42,724 nt of DNA from Halorubrum coriense DSM 10284. Its GTDB lineage: Archaea; Halobacteriota; Halobacteria; Halobacteriales; Haloferacaceae. The position numbers and the translations under genes were made by a program. Within the stretch, counting starts at the first letter, position 1; each line of letters begins with the position of its first letter. The stretch covers positions 1 through 42,724 of the forward strand of contig NZ_AOJL01000009.1 in NCBI RefSeq assembly GCF_000337035.1. Reading direction: 5' to 3'. Below the pieces are notes generated by a model. The model worked only from the letters and a program-made list of their open reading frames with translations. It ran no database searches and had not been told where the DNA came from. Positions 32,872 through 40,356 of the stretch are shown here, one piece after another.

Positions 32872-34017
32872 ATGATTGAGTACTGCGAGAACGAAAAACA
32901 GCTTCCCGACTCTCTCCGAGGGTACATCATCGATGCGATCGGTGAGGATGAGACGTTTCGTGCCGCCGTTAAAACAACAACTGGCGGATTCACAGAAACG
33001 GTTTGGTTAGTATTGACTTCCGAGAAGGTGATAATTGTCGTCTCTAAGCTGATTGACGCGACCTTGGAGTCTGTACCGTTGTCAACTGTTACAGAAGTTG
33101 ACTCTCGTCTTGTTGATTTACCAGATGAGCGCCGGCGAGAGCTTTCCATCGCGACGATTGACGAGACGTTTACATACGAGCTTCATGACCCAAACCGAGA
33201 GTTCATCGACAAGGTCCAGACGGCCGTTGCCGCCGTTCCCGACCCAGAACTCACAGACCCGACTCATCCAACGGACGTTGATCACGTTATTCAAAACTGC
33301 GAACGGGTTGTTGATGCCGCCGAAAGCGCTCACAGTGAAGGACTACTTACTGAGGCTTCTGACCAGTATGAGACGGCCATCAGTGGATACCAGACGGTTC
33401 TTGAACGACTCCCAGCTGACGATGGCCGGCGAGACGCCATCCAGCATACGCTGAGGGACCTCCAAACTACTCACCAACAGGTTGTGGATCTTCAAGCGCG
33501 TCGCGAAACGCTTCGCTCACGGCTTACCACTGCGGAGAATAGCTTTCAAACTGCTGTGAGGGCACATCTTGAGCAACGACAGACGGTCGCCAAGATCCGG
33601 TATCGCGAGGCTCGCAACGGGTTTGAGAACGCGCTTGATCTGCTAACGACCGATTCTCCGGTGCTTGTGACGCCGATTGAATTTGCTGTGGAGGCTCACT
33701 CTCTTTCAGTTTCTGGATCGCTTGCTGAATATACCCCACTGTCAACAACCACCATAGAGGCACTCAGTGCCGATGAGATCACAACTGTCGCAGATCTCCA
33801 AGCACGAACAACGGGGCCTACAAGCACTGACGACGCCGACACCGGGCCGGCGCTTACGATAGACGACCTTGTTGAGACACCAGCTATTAGCCAAACAGAT
33901 GTCCCACCCCTTCTGGCGCTTGCGTGTCAGCACACAGACAGCGTTTCCTTCAAGTCCCGAGATGACATCCAGCGACGCTTCGAGCAAGCGCTCTCGGGAT
34001 ATCACGCGACCGTCTAA
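32872..34017 (+). CDS. PH-like plus coiled-coil/HhH protein, paralog B
   Basis: 381 residues, soluble. The first 125 residues look like a bacterial PH-type (YokE-like) domain: strands TVWLVLTSEKVIIVVSKLIDA, ESVPLSTVTEVDSRL and a last helix with DKVQTAVAAV. A TPR/coiled-coil region follows (EASDQYETAISGYQTVLERL; AENSFQTAVRAHLEQ; AKIRYREARNGFENAL), then VTPIEFAVEAH and an HhH-like segment (LSTTTIEALSADEITTVADLQ). It shares the central and C-terminal parts with the gene at 31836 on the other strand, 148 bases away. Codon use is less GC-biased than in the first half of the window. Function unknown. Confidence 0.65.
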   Translation: MIEYCENEKQLPDSLRGYIIDAIGEDETFRAAVKTTTGGFTETVWLVLTSEKVIIVVSKLIDATLESVPLSTVTEVDSRLVDLPDERRRELSIATIDETFTYELHDPNREFIDKVQTAVAAVPDPELTDPTHPTDVDHVIQNCERVVDAAESAHSEGLLTEASDQYETAISGYQTVLERLPADDGRRDAIQHTLRDLQTTHQQVVDLQARRETLRSRLTTAENSFQTAVRAHLEQRQTVAKIRYREARNGFENALDLLTTDSPVLVTPIEFAVEAHSLSVSGSLAEYTPLSTTTIEALSADEITTVADLQARTTGPTSTDDADTGPALTIDDLVETPAISQTDVPPLLALACQHTDSVSFKSRDDIQRRFEQALSGYHATV

Positions 34018-34052
34018 TCGTCTGATTCAGGTAGTTCACCCGTGAGCGGATA

Positions 34053-34703
34053 TCACTCGAACGTGTAGTCAGTGTCGTACGCGCTAACGTACTCGTCGTT
34101 GCCTGTTCGATCTGGCACGTAACACGGGCTTCGTATCCCACCCATGAACACGGGAGCCTCGATATCGAGATCCGTTCGTCGGTCGAGCAGTGCCGGAACC
34201 ATCTCCCGAAGTTCTCTCACTCGTGGTTCTCGCCGGGTGCGGAGTGTGCCTTGTGGCGGTCGGTGTTCGGTTAGCGGGGGCAGTGAATTCTTCCTGAGAT
34301 CCTCGCTGGTGACGATCCGCACGTCAAGTCGCTGAGCGAGATACCATGCGGGTGTGGTCACGCCCCACGCTACAACGAGTACGGGCATTGCCCGACCGAG
34401 TGCGGCCCGGTGTGAGATCGACGCAACGGCGTTCCGACCGACCAAGGTCGTGTTCCAGTCTTTACACTCAGCGACGATGAAGTCGTCCGGCTCATCACGG
34501 AGGGGTTTGTGCCGCGCGATGACGTCGGTTTCGAGCCCGAAAATGTGCTCATTGCGGGCGGTGAGATACCCCCATCTTTCGAGTGTCTCAGCGAACTTCG
34601 CTTCGAGCCACCGGCCGTTTGTTGGGTCGTGATCAACGGTGGGCTTCTCGTCGGTGTCACCAACCTCCGGAATCTGCTTGGGTTCTTCAGGAGGGTCACT
34701 CAT
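34053..34703 (-). CDS. PD-(D/E)XK nuclease-like protein
   Basis: 216 residues. A restriction-endonuclease-like core is visible: RWLEAKFAETLERWGYLTARN with a helix-Glu, GLETDVIARHK (the Asp), and FIVAECKDWNT (Glu-x-Lys), then SHRAALGRAMPVLVVAWG. This is the Mrr/RecB-like arrangement that cuts or processes DNA. The C-terminal region (from about residue 140) is a separate segment with RREPRVRELREM and a YVPDRTGNDEY end. It is the last gene of the accessory operon and overlaps the 80-aa gene by 8 bases. Could be a restriction or replication-related nuclease of an integrated element. Confidence 0.7.
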   Translation of the reverse strand: MSDPPEEPKQIPEVGDTDEKPTVDHDPTNGRWLEAKFAETLERWGYLTARNEHIFGLETDVIARHKPLRDEPDDFIVAECKDWNTTLVGRNAVASISHRAALGRAMPVLVVAWGVTTPAWYLAQRLDVRIVTSEDLRKNSLPPLTEHRPPQGTLRTRREPRVRELREMVPALLDRRTDLDIEAPVFMGGIRSPCYVPDRTGNDEYVSAYDTDYTFE

Positions 34704-34938
34704 CTGTGGAGCCCTCCTGATTAGTCACGTCGGTGGCTGCCTCTTCGAGTGCGGTTGCGACTGCTCGTGCCTCTTCGGGCGTGAGTTCCGCGTAGGTGGT
34801 CCCCCACGGACCACCAAACCCGAGCGTGATGGTGGTGTCATCGAGTTCGCTCTGGCTTACCTGAATTGCCCCCTCGGTGTGGGTGACAGGGCGGTCGCGT
34901 GTCACGGCTGTCTTGAGGTCGATCGTGGGCGATGTCAT
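34696..34938 (-). CDS. Small acidic protein of the accessory operon (80 aa)
   Basis: 80 residues, overlapping the upstream 927-aa gene by 4 bases (ATGA) and the downstream nuclease-like gene by 8. A compact beta-rich core (TITLGFGGPWGTTYAELTPEEARAVATALEEA, in two parts) is flanked by acidic ends. No known domain. The tight overlap on both sides indicates translation as part of one polycistronic message and a real gene. Confidence 0.6.
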   Translation of the reverse strand: MTSPTIDLKTAVTRDRPVTHTEGAIQVSQSELDDTTITLGFGGPWGTTYAELTPEEARAVATALEEAATDVTNQEGSTDE

Positions 34939-37718
34939 TGCGTCTCACCCCTTTGTTTCGAGTGGAGCGTTGATGTTGTCGGCTCTGGTGGTCGGCTCTG
35001 TGTGGTTGGTATTTGAGAGGCGAGCAGTGAACTGTGCTGGTCGAATTGTCGATACGACTTCACTGGAAGCGTGGTGTGTCGGGTCATCTGAGTCGTGGTG
35101 AACAGCGCTGTGTACGCATGGACAGTACGGCGTCGTGTCCAGACGTCGGAGTGACTGCGTACAACGCGGTGAGGTAGGTTCGGCTGGCGATGCGCCAACA
35201 GCGGTGGTGCGTTCGTGGCTGCCGGTGGAGTGAACGAGGCTTTGGGAGTGGCCACCCACCGTCGGTGGCCATTCACCTGGACAGGCTGGATCTGGTCGAG
35301 CTCGCGCACATCGTGAATTCGACGATCATAGCTGCTAGCAGAGACCCCAGCTTGCTCGAGTAACTCGGTGCGACCAAGCGGCTCCTCGGCTCTGAGCAGC
35401 GTGGCGTACAACTTCGTCGCCGTCGGCGTGAGATCAGGCCGAAAGCGCCTAGCTGAGAGTGTGGCCGCTGTGCGTTCCACGTCGGCAGGCGTTGGTGAAT
35501 GCGTCTCGTTCAGCGCGCGGAGGAGGCTCTCCACGACGTCGTACGGACACGCTCTGTGGGTGTCCGCCGGGCTGAACGAGCGCAGACAGCGCCGCACGAG
35601 CCGCTGTTTCTCGCGGGGTGTCCACTGTACATCGTGGGTCATCGCAATTTTCTCTATTGCCCGCCGAATGGCGGGGTAGGTCGTCCCGTTGACGACGGGG
35701 ATTTCGAGCGGTGGTGCGTGTTCGGTGCCGTCGGCGATCGCTTCCCGGACGTCGGTGAGTTCCGCTTCGAGGGCTGTGGTGATCTGATCGGCAAGTTCTG
35801 TGACAGTCGGCCCAGCAAGCACCCACGACATGGTGAGATCCATCTGTGTGTCAGGCTCAACCTCGTAGGGGAGTCGCCGGGCCAGTTTTGCGGGCCGCTC
35901 TTCGAACAACATGCGGTAGCCCGCGTGAATTCCGTAGACAGATTGTTTAGGGACCGTCTTGGCAAGGAACGTACTGAGGTCCTGTAGTTGGGTGGTGTTG
36001 CGTGCGAGCGCATCGGTATCTGGAAGCCTGATGGTGGTCGTGAGATCAATACTCGCTGCGTGATACAGCTGGGTGGCTGAAGCAATCAGGCCGTGGAGAT
36101 CTTCAAAGAGGTCACTTCGGGCAGCGGTGTCATCGCTGTGCGTGAGTTTGGCGACTTGTGTGAGGAGGCGGTCTCGGACAGTCGTGATTCGCTCACGCCA
36201 TGCTCCGTAGGTTGTTTCTGTGTCGCTGTACCAGCCGACTTGGTGGCCACGGCGGAGGAGACGGGCGGTGTCGTGGTCGGTATTTTCGTGGAGTCTGTTG
36301 AAGTTCTGGCCGAGCCGCGAGGGAGTGAGAATTTTGGAGAGAGCCTTTTCGCTCAGTAAGGCACCCGCGAGACGTCCCAGGGTGGCTAAGGGGCCACCCC
36401 ACTGGAGCACAACGAGGGTTTCATTGTTGGTGTGGCTCAGGTACGCGACACGGCCGTCCTCGAAGGGTTCTGGTTGGTCATCAACGAGCGTGACGGCATT
36501 GTCATGAGCGACGGTGGAGAATCGCTCGTGGAGGTGGGTTGGAGCGTTTTTTGCGTCGGTGAGCCACTGGACGTACTCACTATTCTTGTCTGGATTGCCG
36601 GTTGTCGCCACCCATTCCTCTGGGGAGGGTGTCTTTTCGCCTCCTCGGCGAGGCGACACTGTACTTGTGGATTCCTGAGGGGTCGCAGTAAGACTCTTTC
36701 CGAGTTGGCGCTGATCCGGGTGGACGAGGTCGTAGTTATCGTCGAGACACTGTTTGACGGCTAAATTTCCGAGGTCAGTGAGATGGACGGAGTTCTGCTG
36801 GCCACGGCGGTCGATCGTGACTACGTCGCGGGCTTCGAGATTGAGGACATACCTGCTAATGGTACCGTCTGCGACATCGATCGCGTGGTCGTTGCCAAGA
36901 TCGCGGTAGCTCCGGGCGTACGCTATATTGAGATTCCCGAGAACGCGGCGTTTTCCAGGCTCGGTGTCGAGATCACGGATGGCCTTCCATGCGGTCTCGA
37001 CAGTTTGTGCGTGGTCGGTGTGGGGGGACCGCTCCCGGCTGGCAGTAAGACTGAGGTGACACTCACCCCAGTCGGGATACCGCTTCAATAGATGTCTGTG
37101 GACTCTGGGGGAGGCGACGAGTCTAACGTCGAACCCATCGGCAAGGACGGCGGTCGCTGCGAGTGCGCGGACGCCCGTGCGGCGGTCTGTAAGAGAGGTC
37201 CACGCGTCGCCGTCCAATAGGAGTGTGAGGGCACGTGGTTGATCGTCGAGTTCACGATGGAGTGCGACCGGGCCCTTCGCGAGTGCGCCGAGGTCGGCGT
37301 TGACTGGCCCGCGCCCCGTGCCGATGCTGGTGACTGTATCGGTGAGGTCTGCGTGTCGCCGTTGGTGGTACGGACTGCGTGTCTTGGTGGGTCCGTCTCC
37401 GTAGGTGAGCGCGAGTGTCGTGATCGCGCGGGTGTACGCGACGGCTTCGGCGACGTCGTCGGTCCATGGGTTGTCCGTGCGTTGCCACGCTGGCAGGGTT
37501 TCTGCGAGGATCTGGGAACTCGTGTGCCACGGATCGGTGGTGGGGTACTCGCGGATGGTTCGCTCCGTTTGTGGCCGGAGTTTGTCGAGGAGCTCTGGGA
37601 CCCACTCGGTCAGCCGGGGGGAGACCGCTGGACAGGTGATCCCCTCGGTGGAGACGTTCGTGCTGTGGCTGACGAGGCGGACCCCTCGCTTGCGGACCAC
37701 GGGCTGGCGTGTTCCCAC
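34935..37718 (-). CDS. Large accessory protein with two winged-helix domains (927 aa)
   Basis: GTG start at 37718 (or GTG 37700), 927 residues. An N-terminal part (about 30-220) with ALTLLLDGDAWTSLTDRRTG looks alpha/beta. A clear winged helix lies at about 255-325 (RRVLGNLNIAYARSYRDLG, VADGTISRYVLNLEARDVVTI). The middle is mostly helical (RITTVRDRLLTQVAKLTHS). A second winged helix is near 780-845 (TPTATKLYATLLRAEEPLG, AGVSASSYDRRIHDVREL, VQVNGHRRWVATP). The final 80 residues are low-complexity Thr/Pro/Arg/His. I recall proteins like this in haloarchaeal plasmids and integrated elements, unnamed. A DNA-binding, perhaps replication-control role is inferred from the winged helices only. Confidence 0.6.
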   Translation of the reverse strand: MGTRQPVVRKRGVRLVSHSTNVSTEGITCPAVSPRLTEWVPELLDKLRPQTERTIREYPTTDPWHTSSQILAETLPAWQRTDNPWTDDVAEAVAYTRAITTLALTYGDGPTKTRSPYHQRRHADLTDTVTSIGTGRGPVNADLGALAKGPVALHRELDDQPRALTLLLDGDAWTSLTDRRTGVRALAATAVLADGFDVRLVASPRVHRHLLKRYPDWGECHLSLTASRERSPHTDHAQTVETAWKAIRDLDTEPGKRRVLGNLNIAYARSYRDLGNDHAIDVADGTISRYVLNLEARDVVTIDRRGQQNSVHLTDLGNLAVKQCLDDNYDLVHPDQRQLGKSLTATPQESTSTVSPRRGGEKTPSPEEWVATTGNPDKNSEYVQWLTDAKNAPTHLHERFSTVAHDNAVTLVDDQPEPFEDGRVAYLSHTNNETLVVLQWGGPLATLGRLAGALLSEKALSKILTPSRLGQNFNRLHENTDHDTARLLRRGHQVGWYSDTETTYGAWRERITTVRDRLLTQVAKLTHSDDTAARSDLFEDLHGLIASATQLYHAASIDLTTTIRLPDTDALARNTTQLQDLSTFLAKTVPKQSVYGIHAGYRMLFEERPAKLARRLPYEVEPDTQMDLTMSWVLAGPTVTELADQITTALEAELTDVREAIADGTEHAPPLEIPVVNGTTYPAIRRAIEKIAMTHDVQWTPREKQRLVRRCLRSFSPADTHRACPYDVVESLLRALNETHSPTPADVERTAATLSARRFRPDLTPTATKLYATLLRAEEPLGRTELLEQAGVSASSYDRRIHDVRELDQIQPVQVNGHRRWVATPKASFTPPAATNAPPLLAHRQPNLPHRVVRSHSDVWTRRRTVHAYTALFTTTQMTRHTTLPVKSYRQFDQHSSLLASQIPTTQSRPPEPTTSTLHSKQRGETQ

Positions 37719-37765
37719 AAGCGATCACCTGCTGGTGTTGGGCTGGTGGGTCAGATCGGCCAGCA

Positions 37766-38242
37766 TCACTCCGACCCCTCGCGCGGGGAGCCTCCATCAG
37801 AGCGGGCGTGTTCCCGAACTGTCGTGAGAAGCGGGCTTGGCTCCTGCCGTGCCGGCTGGGTTGGGGTTCGTGGTGTTGGGGCGTCCAGGTGGATACGTGG
37901 TTCTGTGGTCGTCGTGGGACTCGTGGCAATCGGGGTCGGGTCGAGGAGGACGTACGTTGTGGATTGCGTTCGGGTGTTTGAACACGTCCCGATGTGGCCT
38001 GTAAGGACGTACTCACGAACACCGCGGGTGAAGACGGTCGGGTGTTCGTGAATATCTGATCCGCACATGACATACCCGATCGCGTACGCGGGTTCGCCGG
38101 CTGCGCGGTAGGCGTAGGCGGTGATGTCGCCGCCTTCATGGAAGGGTTGGCCGCAGACTTGGCAGATTGGATTCTGGGTGTTGAGGGAGATGCGGGTGAG
38201 TTGGGCGAGGTCTGCGGCTTGTGGGCCGTCGGGGCGCGTCAT
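37766..38242 (-). CDS. Zinc-ribbon protein of the accessory operon
   Basis: 158 residues starting MTRPDGPQAADLAQL at ATG 38242, which overlaps the regulator gene stop (ATGA). A zinc-binding knuckle CQVCGQPFHEGGDITAYAYR and a second pair (MCGSDIHEH and GTCSN) suggest one bound zinc. Conserved-looking FTRGVREYVLTGHIGTC follows, then a Thr/Pro-rich disordered tail. It resembles small haloarchaeal plasmid-type proteins of unknown function. The frame is open further upstream to 38281 but that part overlaps the regulator and is not needed. Confidence 0.6.
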   Translation of the reverse strand: MTRPDGPQAADLAQLTRISLNTQNPICQVCGQPFHEGGDITAYAYRAAGEPAYAIGYVMCGSDIHEHPTVFTRGVREYVLTGHIGTCSNTRTQSTTYVLLDPTPIATSPTTTTEPRIHLDAPTPRTPTQPARQEPSPLLTTVREHARSDGGSPREGSE

Positions 38243-38556
38243 TCGTGCTCTCCCGCAGTGTTGCGAGTGCCAGCTTGCCACGCCTGCCGCGCGGAAAGCG
38301 CGTGGCGGGCCGACTCGGTCAGTCGGTACTCGGTCGTGTCGTGGGTTTGTTTGGTGACGAGGTCCAGTTCGATTAGGTCCTTGAGGGTGTCACACACTCG
38401 AGTTTGGTCGATACCGCCGGTGTAGTAGTCGGTGAGTGTGTGGTGGAGTGGACCGCTCTCTCTGGGACCAGTCTGCGATAGTACCCAGAGCAGGTCGCGA
38501 TGAGTGGCTGAGAGATCGGCAAGCGAGATGCCGTTGTTCTCGTTGGGGCTAGACAT
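38239..38556 (-). CDS. Winged-helix DNA-binding protein
   Basis: 105 residues from ATG 38556 (MSSPNENNGISLADLSATHRD). A wHTH is plain: LLWVLSQTGPRESGPLHHTL, GIDQTRVCDTLKDLIELDLVTKQTH, TEYRLTESARHAL. It is the usual haloarchaeal small regulator that follows PadR/MarR-like topology and probably controls the operon it leads. The start overlaps the preceding zinc-finger gene by 8 bases, and its stop overlaps the next gene. Longer frames exist upstream but lie inside the neighbour. Confidence 0.75.
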   Translation of the reverse strand: MSSPNENNGISLADLSATHRDLLWVLSQTGPRESGPLHHTLTDYYTGGIDQTRVCDTLKDLIELDLVTKQTHDTTEYRLTESARHALSARQAWQAGTRNTAGEHE

Positions 38557-38740
38557 TGTGCCCCTCCACGGTTTCCTGGTTGGCGCTACGTTTCGTAGCG
38601 CACGGTGTACAGAATGGGCCGTCGAAGACAGCGTCGTAGCCGTCGGTTGGGTTTGTACACAAACTATGGCAAGCACTGTTACCGTTCGATCCGTTAGTCG
38701 TCTCGCAGGGCTTAAGCCCCGCAGCTGCCAGCATTAACAT
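38549..38740 (-). CDS. Small zinc-finger protein, first gene of accessory operon
   Basis: 63 residues from ATG 38740 (or 79 from GTG 38788). Two cysteine pairs, CHSLC and CTPC, separated by TNPTDGYDAVFDGPF, form a likely C4 zinc ribbon. Four-Cys ribbons in small haloarchaeal proteins often go with wHTH regulators. Its end overlaps the regulator start by 8 bases, so it fits the chain of overlaps in the operon. The start is uncertain because no clear TATA box sits at the right distance. Confidence 0.5.
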   Translation of the reverse strand: MLMLAAAGLKPCETTNGSNGNSACHSLCTNPTDGYDAVFDGPFCTPCATKRSANQETVEGHNV

Positions 38741-38866
38741 GGTTCTGTGTTCAGGCACAGGACCCGTCTCGGCCGGGTGTTGGAGCACCGCGGCCGGGGT
38801 TTCTACACTTTCTCGTGCGCCGAGGGTTCGTCACCGGGCTCTGTAGTAGCTAGTAGTATCGCTTGT

Positions 38867-38927
38867 AACTTATAAGTTCGGATACTGCCTATGGAAAGAG
38901 AAAATTCTGAAGTAAACTATCCGAACT
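38867..38927. promoter_or_regulatory. Palindrome plus inverted repeat: candidate operator between divergent accessory genes
   Basis: A 12-base palindrome AACTTATAAGTT (38867-38878) overlaps a 10-base perfect inverted repeat, AGTTCGGATA (38875-38884) and TATCCGAACT (38918-38927), with a 33-base spacer. It sits between the minus-strand accessory operon and the plus-strand winged-helix pseudogene. Likely promoter/operator for one or both. A 20-codon ORF (ATG 38891 to TAG 38951) also lies here, without support. Confidence 0.5.
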
Positions 38928-38958
38928 CATTACACGCACTCCGAGAGAATTAGTTCTC

Positions 38959-39274
38959 ATGCTCCGGCACTCTGGAAACTGGATGAAACTAGTTGACGAT
39001 CGGATTTTAGAATATCTCTATGAGAATGAAGCGGCGTCGCCCACAGAAATGATGAAGGGCGGACCAATCAAATTTAGCCGAGCATATATTGGTAGGCGAT
39101 GTAAAAAAACTGAAAGAGAAAGGATTACTCCGAGAGATTAGTGATGCAACATATGTCCTTACAGAAGACGGTAAGACATATCTCAAGGGCCACCTAGATA
39201 CTGAAGATTGGGAATATATTGATCAAGATGCCGCTGAGAACATCAATAGCGATTCTACTGGGAAGGGTATTTGA
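38959..39274 (+). pseudogene. Frameshifted winged-helix regulator
   Basis: The first part reads SGNWMKLVDDRILEYLYENEAASPTEMMKGGPIKFSR then AYIGRRCKK, matching a very common small haloarchaeal wHTH family. In frame +1 it continues KLKEKGLLREISDATYVLTEDGKTYLKGHLDTEDWEYID. The two halves join at a run of seven A (39103-39109): losing one A restores one frame of about 104 codons. Thus it is a frameshift mutation, a sequencing error at the homopolymer, or a gene read by slippage. Its DNA is clearly AT-richer than the core genes. Confidence 0.75.
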
Positions 39275-39705
39275 TAAATAGTTGCTATAGGACAGATCAA
39301 TACTTCATCACGCTTCAATCGAAACGGTGGTGTGTCTACTCTGATCGAAGACGGATAAAAGCACGAACTAAACAGGTGTCTACAAAGTGATAGTAGTAGG
39401 CCTCTGTCACCTACTCATCTCGGAGTAGTCGATCACCCCCTCGTTTCGTCTGCTCTGGGAGAGTCAGTCAGCGATCAATCAGCGGTCCATACTAATCACG
39501 GTGAGGTTACGACTCGGCCTTAATCGATTCTCAAGTTTCGAGGACTGTCTACGGGTCAAGCGTGAGTTCGTACTGATAGTGAGCGCCGCCGGCACGCCTC
39601 TTGTTCTGCCTAGAGCGTTCGAGAAAGCCGAGCATCGTGAGATCTGAGGGGTGGTTCTGAATGCCCTTCAGCGTCGTGAGGGTGTCGTGATCCCAACACC
39701 TCGTG
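39275..39705. other. Gene-free stretch with one partial ORB-like motif
   Basis: About 430 bases without a convincing gene. CACCCCCTCGTTTC at 39434-39447 matches one half of the haloarchaeal origin recognition box as I remember it. A small inverted repeat CTACTC-ATCTCG-GAGTAG is at 39411-39428. Together with the Orc1 fragment that follows, it looks like debris of a replication origin. Confidence 0.4.
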
Positions 39706-40017
39706 ACTCGTTCGTACGTGTCTTGTCTTCCGCTCGCGCTTGAAGAAGAGACGCCAACTCGGGTCTGAAAGATATATCCCCGTTACCGGACGATCGCTGA
39801 TCACTCTGAGATCGATCCGCTGGTCCGCCGGCGGATACACGATCACTTGGCCGACTTCGCCATGCTTGGTATTCTTGACTGGCAGTCGCGCAACGAGGGG
39901 CGACGCGGCGGACAGTACTGCGAGTACGAGTTTAGCGTTTATTTGCGGACCGTTCGAGAGGCCGTGGGAGACTTGGAGGGACTCGCGCTTCCACAGCGCG
40001 TGCGACACCGTATCTGA
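39706..40017 (+). pseudogene. orc1: Orc1/Cdc6 C-terminal winged-helix fragment
   Basis: In the frame ending at TGA 40015-40017 the sequence reads LEEETPTRV, a stop (TGA 39766-39768), then KIYPRYRTIADHSEIDPLVR, RRIHDHLADFAMLGILDWQS, RNEGRRGGQYCEYEFSVYLR and TVREAVGDLEGLALPQRVRH. This is the C-terminal winged-helix domain of a haloarchaeal Orc1/Cdc6 initiator, recognised by the pattern RR-I-x-D-HL-x-(L/F)-xMLGI and GG-x-Y-x-EYE. The AAA+ part is missing and one in-frame stop interrupts it, so it is a dead gene fragment. Confidence 0.7.
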
Positions 40018-40021
40018 GACT

Positions 40022-40208
40022 GAACGAACACTCGATATAATAGGGTGAATAACATGTAAAATCCGTGAGTAAGAGTTGCTCCATACCGTTGGCAGAACAC
40101 TCAACATAGTGGGGTGAGAGGTAGGACGTATCCGACACAAAGTGATGGGGAGCCGACGTCGTAATGGCCCCGATGTGATCGCCAGAACATTCGACACAGT
40201 GGGGCAGG
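40022..40208. repeat. Degenerate ORB-like repeats beside the orc1 fragment
   Basis: Three to four copies of a roughly 24-base motif: GAACACTCGATATAATAGGG (40026-), GAACACTCAACATAGTGGGG (40095-), a weaker TCCGACACAAAGTGATGGGG (40131-) and GAACATTCGACACAGTGGGG (40185-). All are in one orientation and followed by a G-run. On the minus strand they read CCCCACT-x-TG-TCGA-x-TGTTC, which is laid out like origin recognition boxes (C/G-run next to a TG...TTC core). They flank the dead Orc1 gene. Confidence 0.5.
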
Positions 40209-40356
40209 AGCGTCTGAGCGTTTATGACACTCTCCGAATGGGACAAACCGCGCTCGCGAGTGAATACGGACCGACTACTCGCCCACAGCAGTCGGACGAG
40301 CCCGCATGTCCGGAGCTTTTACTATTATCGGACGCATCCACATTGGGTCCGACGCC

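Noticed and set aside
37252-38139. 295-codon minus frame overlapping the start of the 927-aa gene
   Set aside because: Arg/Pro/His/Thr-rich composition typical of a shadow; it overlaps both the zinc-ribbon gene and the 927-aa gene, which fit the overlapping operon better.
38891-38953. 20-codon ORF MERENSEVNYPN... before the winged-helix pseudogene
   Set aside because: No promoter at the right distance and it lies between the arms of an inverted repeat; probably chance.
39103-39110. A7-C tract considered as a programmed -1 ribosomal slippery site
   Set aside because: A -1 shift leads to the wrong frame; only +1 (or loss of one A) joins the two halves of the regulator.
40022-40208. Short repeats considered as a CRISPR array
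   Set aside because: Spacing is irregular (69 and 90 bases), copies are degenerate, and no cas genes are near; ORB-like repeats explain them better.
39932-40246. 104-codon minus frame with repeated PH-x-VECS motifs, looking like a repeat protein
   Set aside because: The protein repeats are only the translation of the DNA repeats, and the frame runs antisense through the Orc1 fragment.
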